Below, in pieces: positions 5,452 through 5,880 of a stretch of 5,880 bases of DNA. The notes under the pieces were generated by a model. It did not search any database. It saw only the letters and a program-made list of their open reading frames with translations, and was not told the DNA's origin. A program made the translations under genes and the position numbers. This DNA comes from SAR116 cluster bacterium (GTDB lineage Bacteria > Pseudomonadota > Alphaproteobacteria > Puniceispirillales > UBA1172), in the NCBI GenBank assembly GCA_002691725.1, contig NZIT01000098.1, positions 1 through 5,880 on the forward strand, in the 5' to 3' direction. Positions within the stretch are counted from its first letter, which is position 1. Each line of letters opens with the position of its first letter.

Positions 5452-5880
5452 TCATTTGTCTTCAAGTGGTGGGGTTTGCTCGCCCTCATGCTTGCCTATA
5501 GTCTTGCCCGCAAGGCAACCAAAATACCCTAAAGCACCGGCCATGATCGGCACCGCGCCCATCACCAATAATAGCGCATTTAAGGGTAAGCCCGCATCAA
5601 TCATAAGTCCGATCCCTGCGGGTGAAAGTGCTGAGGCAAATACCATGAGCGCATGCATGACGGCCTTAATGCCCCCTAAATGCCGTGTCCCATAAAGTTC
5701 TGCCCATATTGGTGTTACCACGGGATAGACACCGCCTTGGATGAACCCAAAACAGCCAAAATAAACCCAGACCATAAAGGGGGAGTTAATCTGACCAAGC
5801 AAAAATACAGGTATCGCCAGCAAGGTGACAATAACCGGAGCAATAACCGTTGCCGAAAAGCGATCAACCATGACGCCGCC
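5452..5880 (-). CDS. MFS transporter, C-terminal part (5' end beyond window)
   Basis: The frame is open to the right edge, so the N-terminal part of the gene lies outside the window and only about 142 residues are visible. They begin GGVMVDRFS, a major facilitator motif-A-like loop (G-x3-D-R). Four hydrophobic segments follow: around APVIVTLLAIPVFLLG, VWVYFGCFGFIQGGVYPV, VMHALMVFASALSPAGIGLMI and LLLVMGAVPIMAGALGYFG. These fit transmembrane helices 9-12. WAELYGTRHLGGIKA between the second and third is a loop motif I recall from unassigned MFS proteins. The hydrophilic tail EGEQTPPLEDK would be cytoplasmic. Inner-membrane location is clear; the substrate cannot be told. The stop is 19 bases before the ygfZ start chosen here, on the same strand. 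Confidence 0.85.
   Translation of the reverse strand, partial: GGVMVDRFSATVIAPVIVTLLAIPVFLLGQINSPFMVWVYFGCFGFIQGGVYPVVTPIWAELYGTRHLGGIKAVMHALMVFASALSPAGIGLMIDAGLPLNALLLVMGAVPIMAGALGYFGCLAGKTIGKHEGEQTPPLEDK

Overview
The window reads as ordinary, gene-dense chromosome of an alphaproteobacterium. Base composition is moderate (by eye a little under 50% G+C). The evidence is a COQ9-family ubiquinone protein, a TrcR/DUF1013 protein (a family largely confined to Alphaproteobacteria), a YdcH/DUF465 protein beside purE-purK, and a short PurK C-terminus of the alphaproteobacterial kind. A marine SAR116-like lineage (Puniceispirillum relatives) is my best guess, but that is inference from overall flavour and not a proven match. 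No tRNA, rRNA, insertion sequence, phage gene or CRISPR array was seen.

Layout: bases 1-204 are an A+T-rich leader with a possible promoter. Then two plus-strand genes, coq9 (205-855) and a metA-family homoserine acyltransferase (902-1828), probably co-transcribed. They converge, with only 8 bases between stop codons, on a minus-strand block. Read in its own direction, that block runs: MFS transporter (3' part only, entering from the right edge), ygfZ-like folate-binding protein, a 182-base gap with two dyad-symmetric sites, trcR (DUF1013), ydcH (DUF465), purE, purK.

Functions: PurK and PurE perform the two-step carboxylation of AIR to CAIR in purine synthesis and look translationally coupled. 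The MetA protein activates homoserine for methionine synthesis. It carries Glu at position 111, the residue associated with acetyl-CoA rather than succinyl-CoA use, so it is better called a homoserine O-acetyltransferase. COQ9 supports ubiquinone synthesis. YgfZ supports Fe-S enzyme maintenance. TrcR is a predicted cell-cycle transcription factor.

I found no convincing undescribed system. The points worth a second look are small: the MetA specificity residue, a pair of palindromes upstream of trcR, three short tandem duplications (two of them spanning stop codons), and repeated ATG codons at several gene starts.
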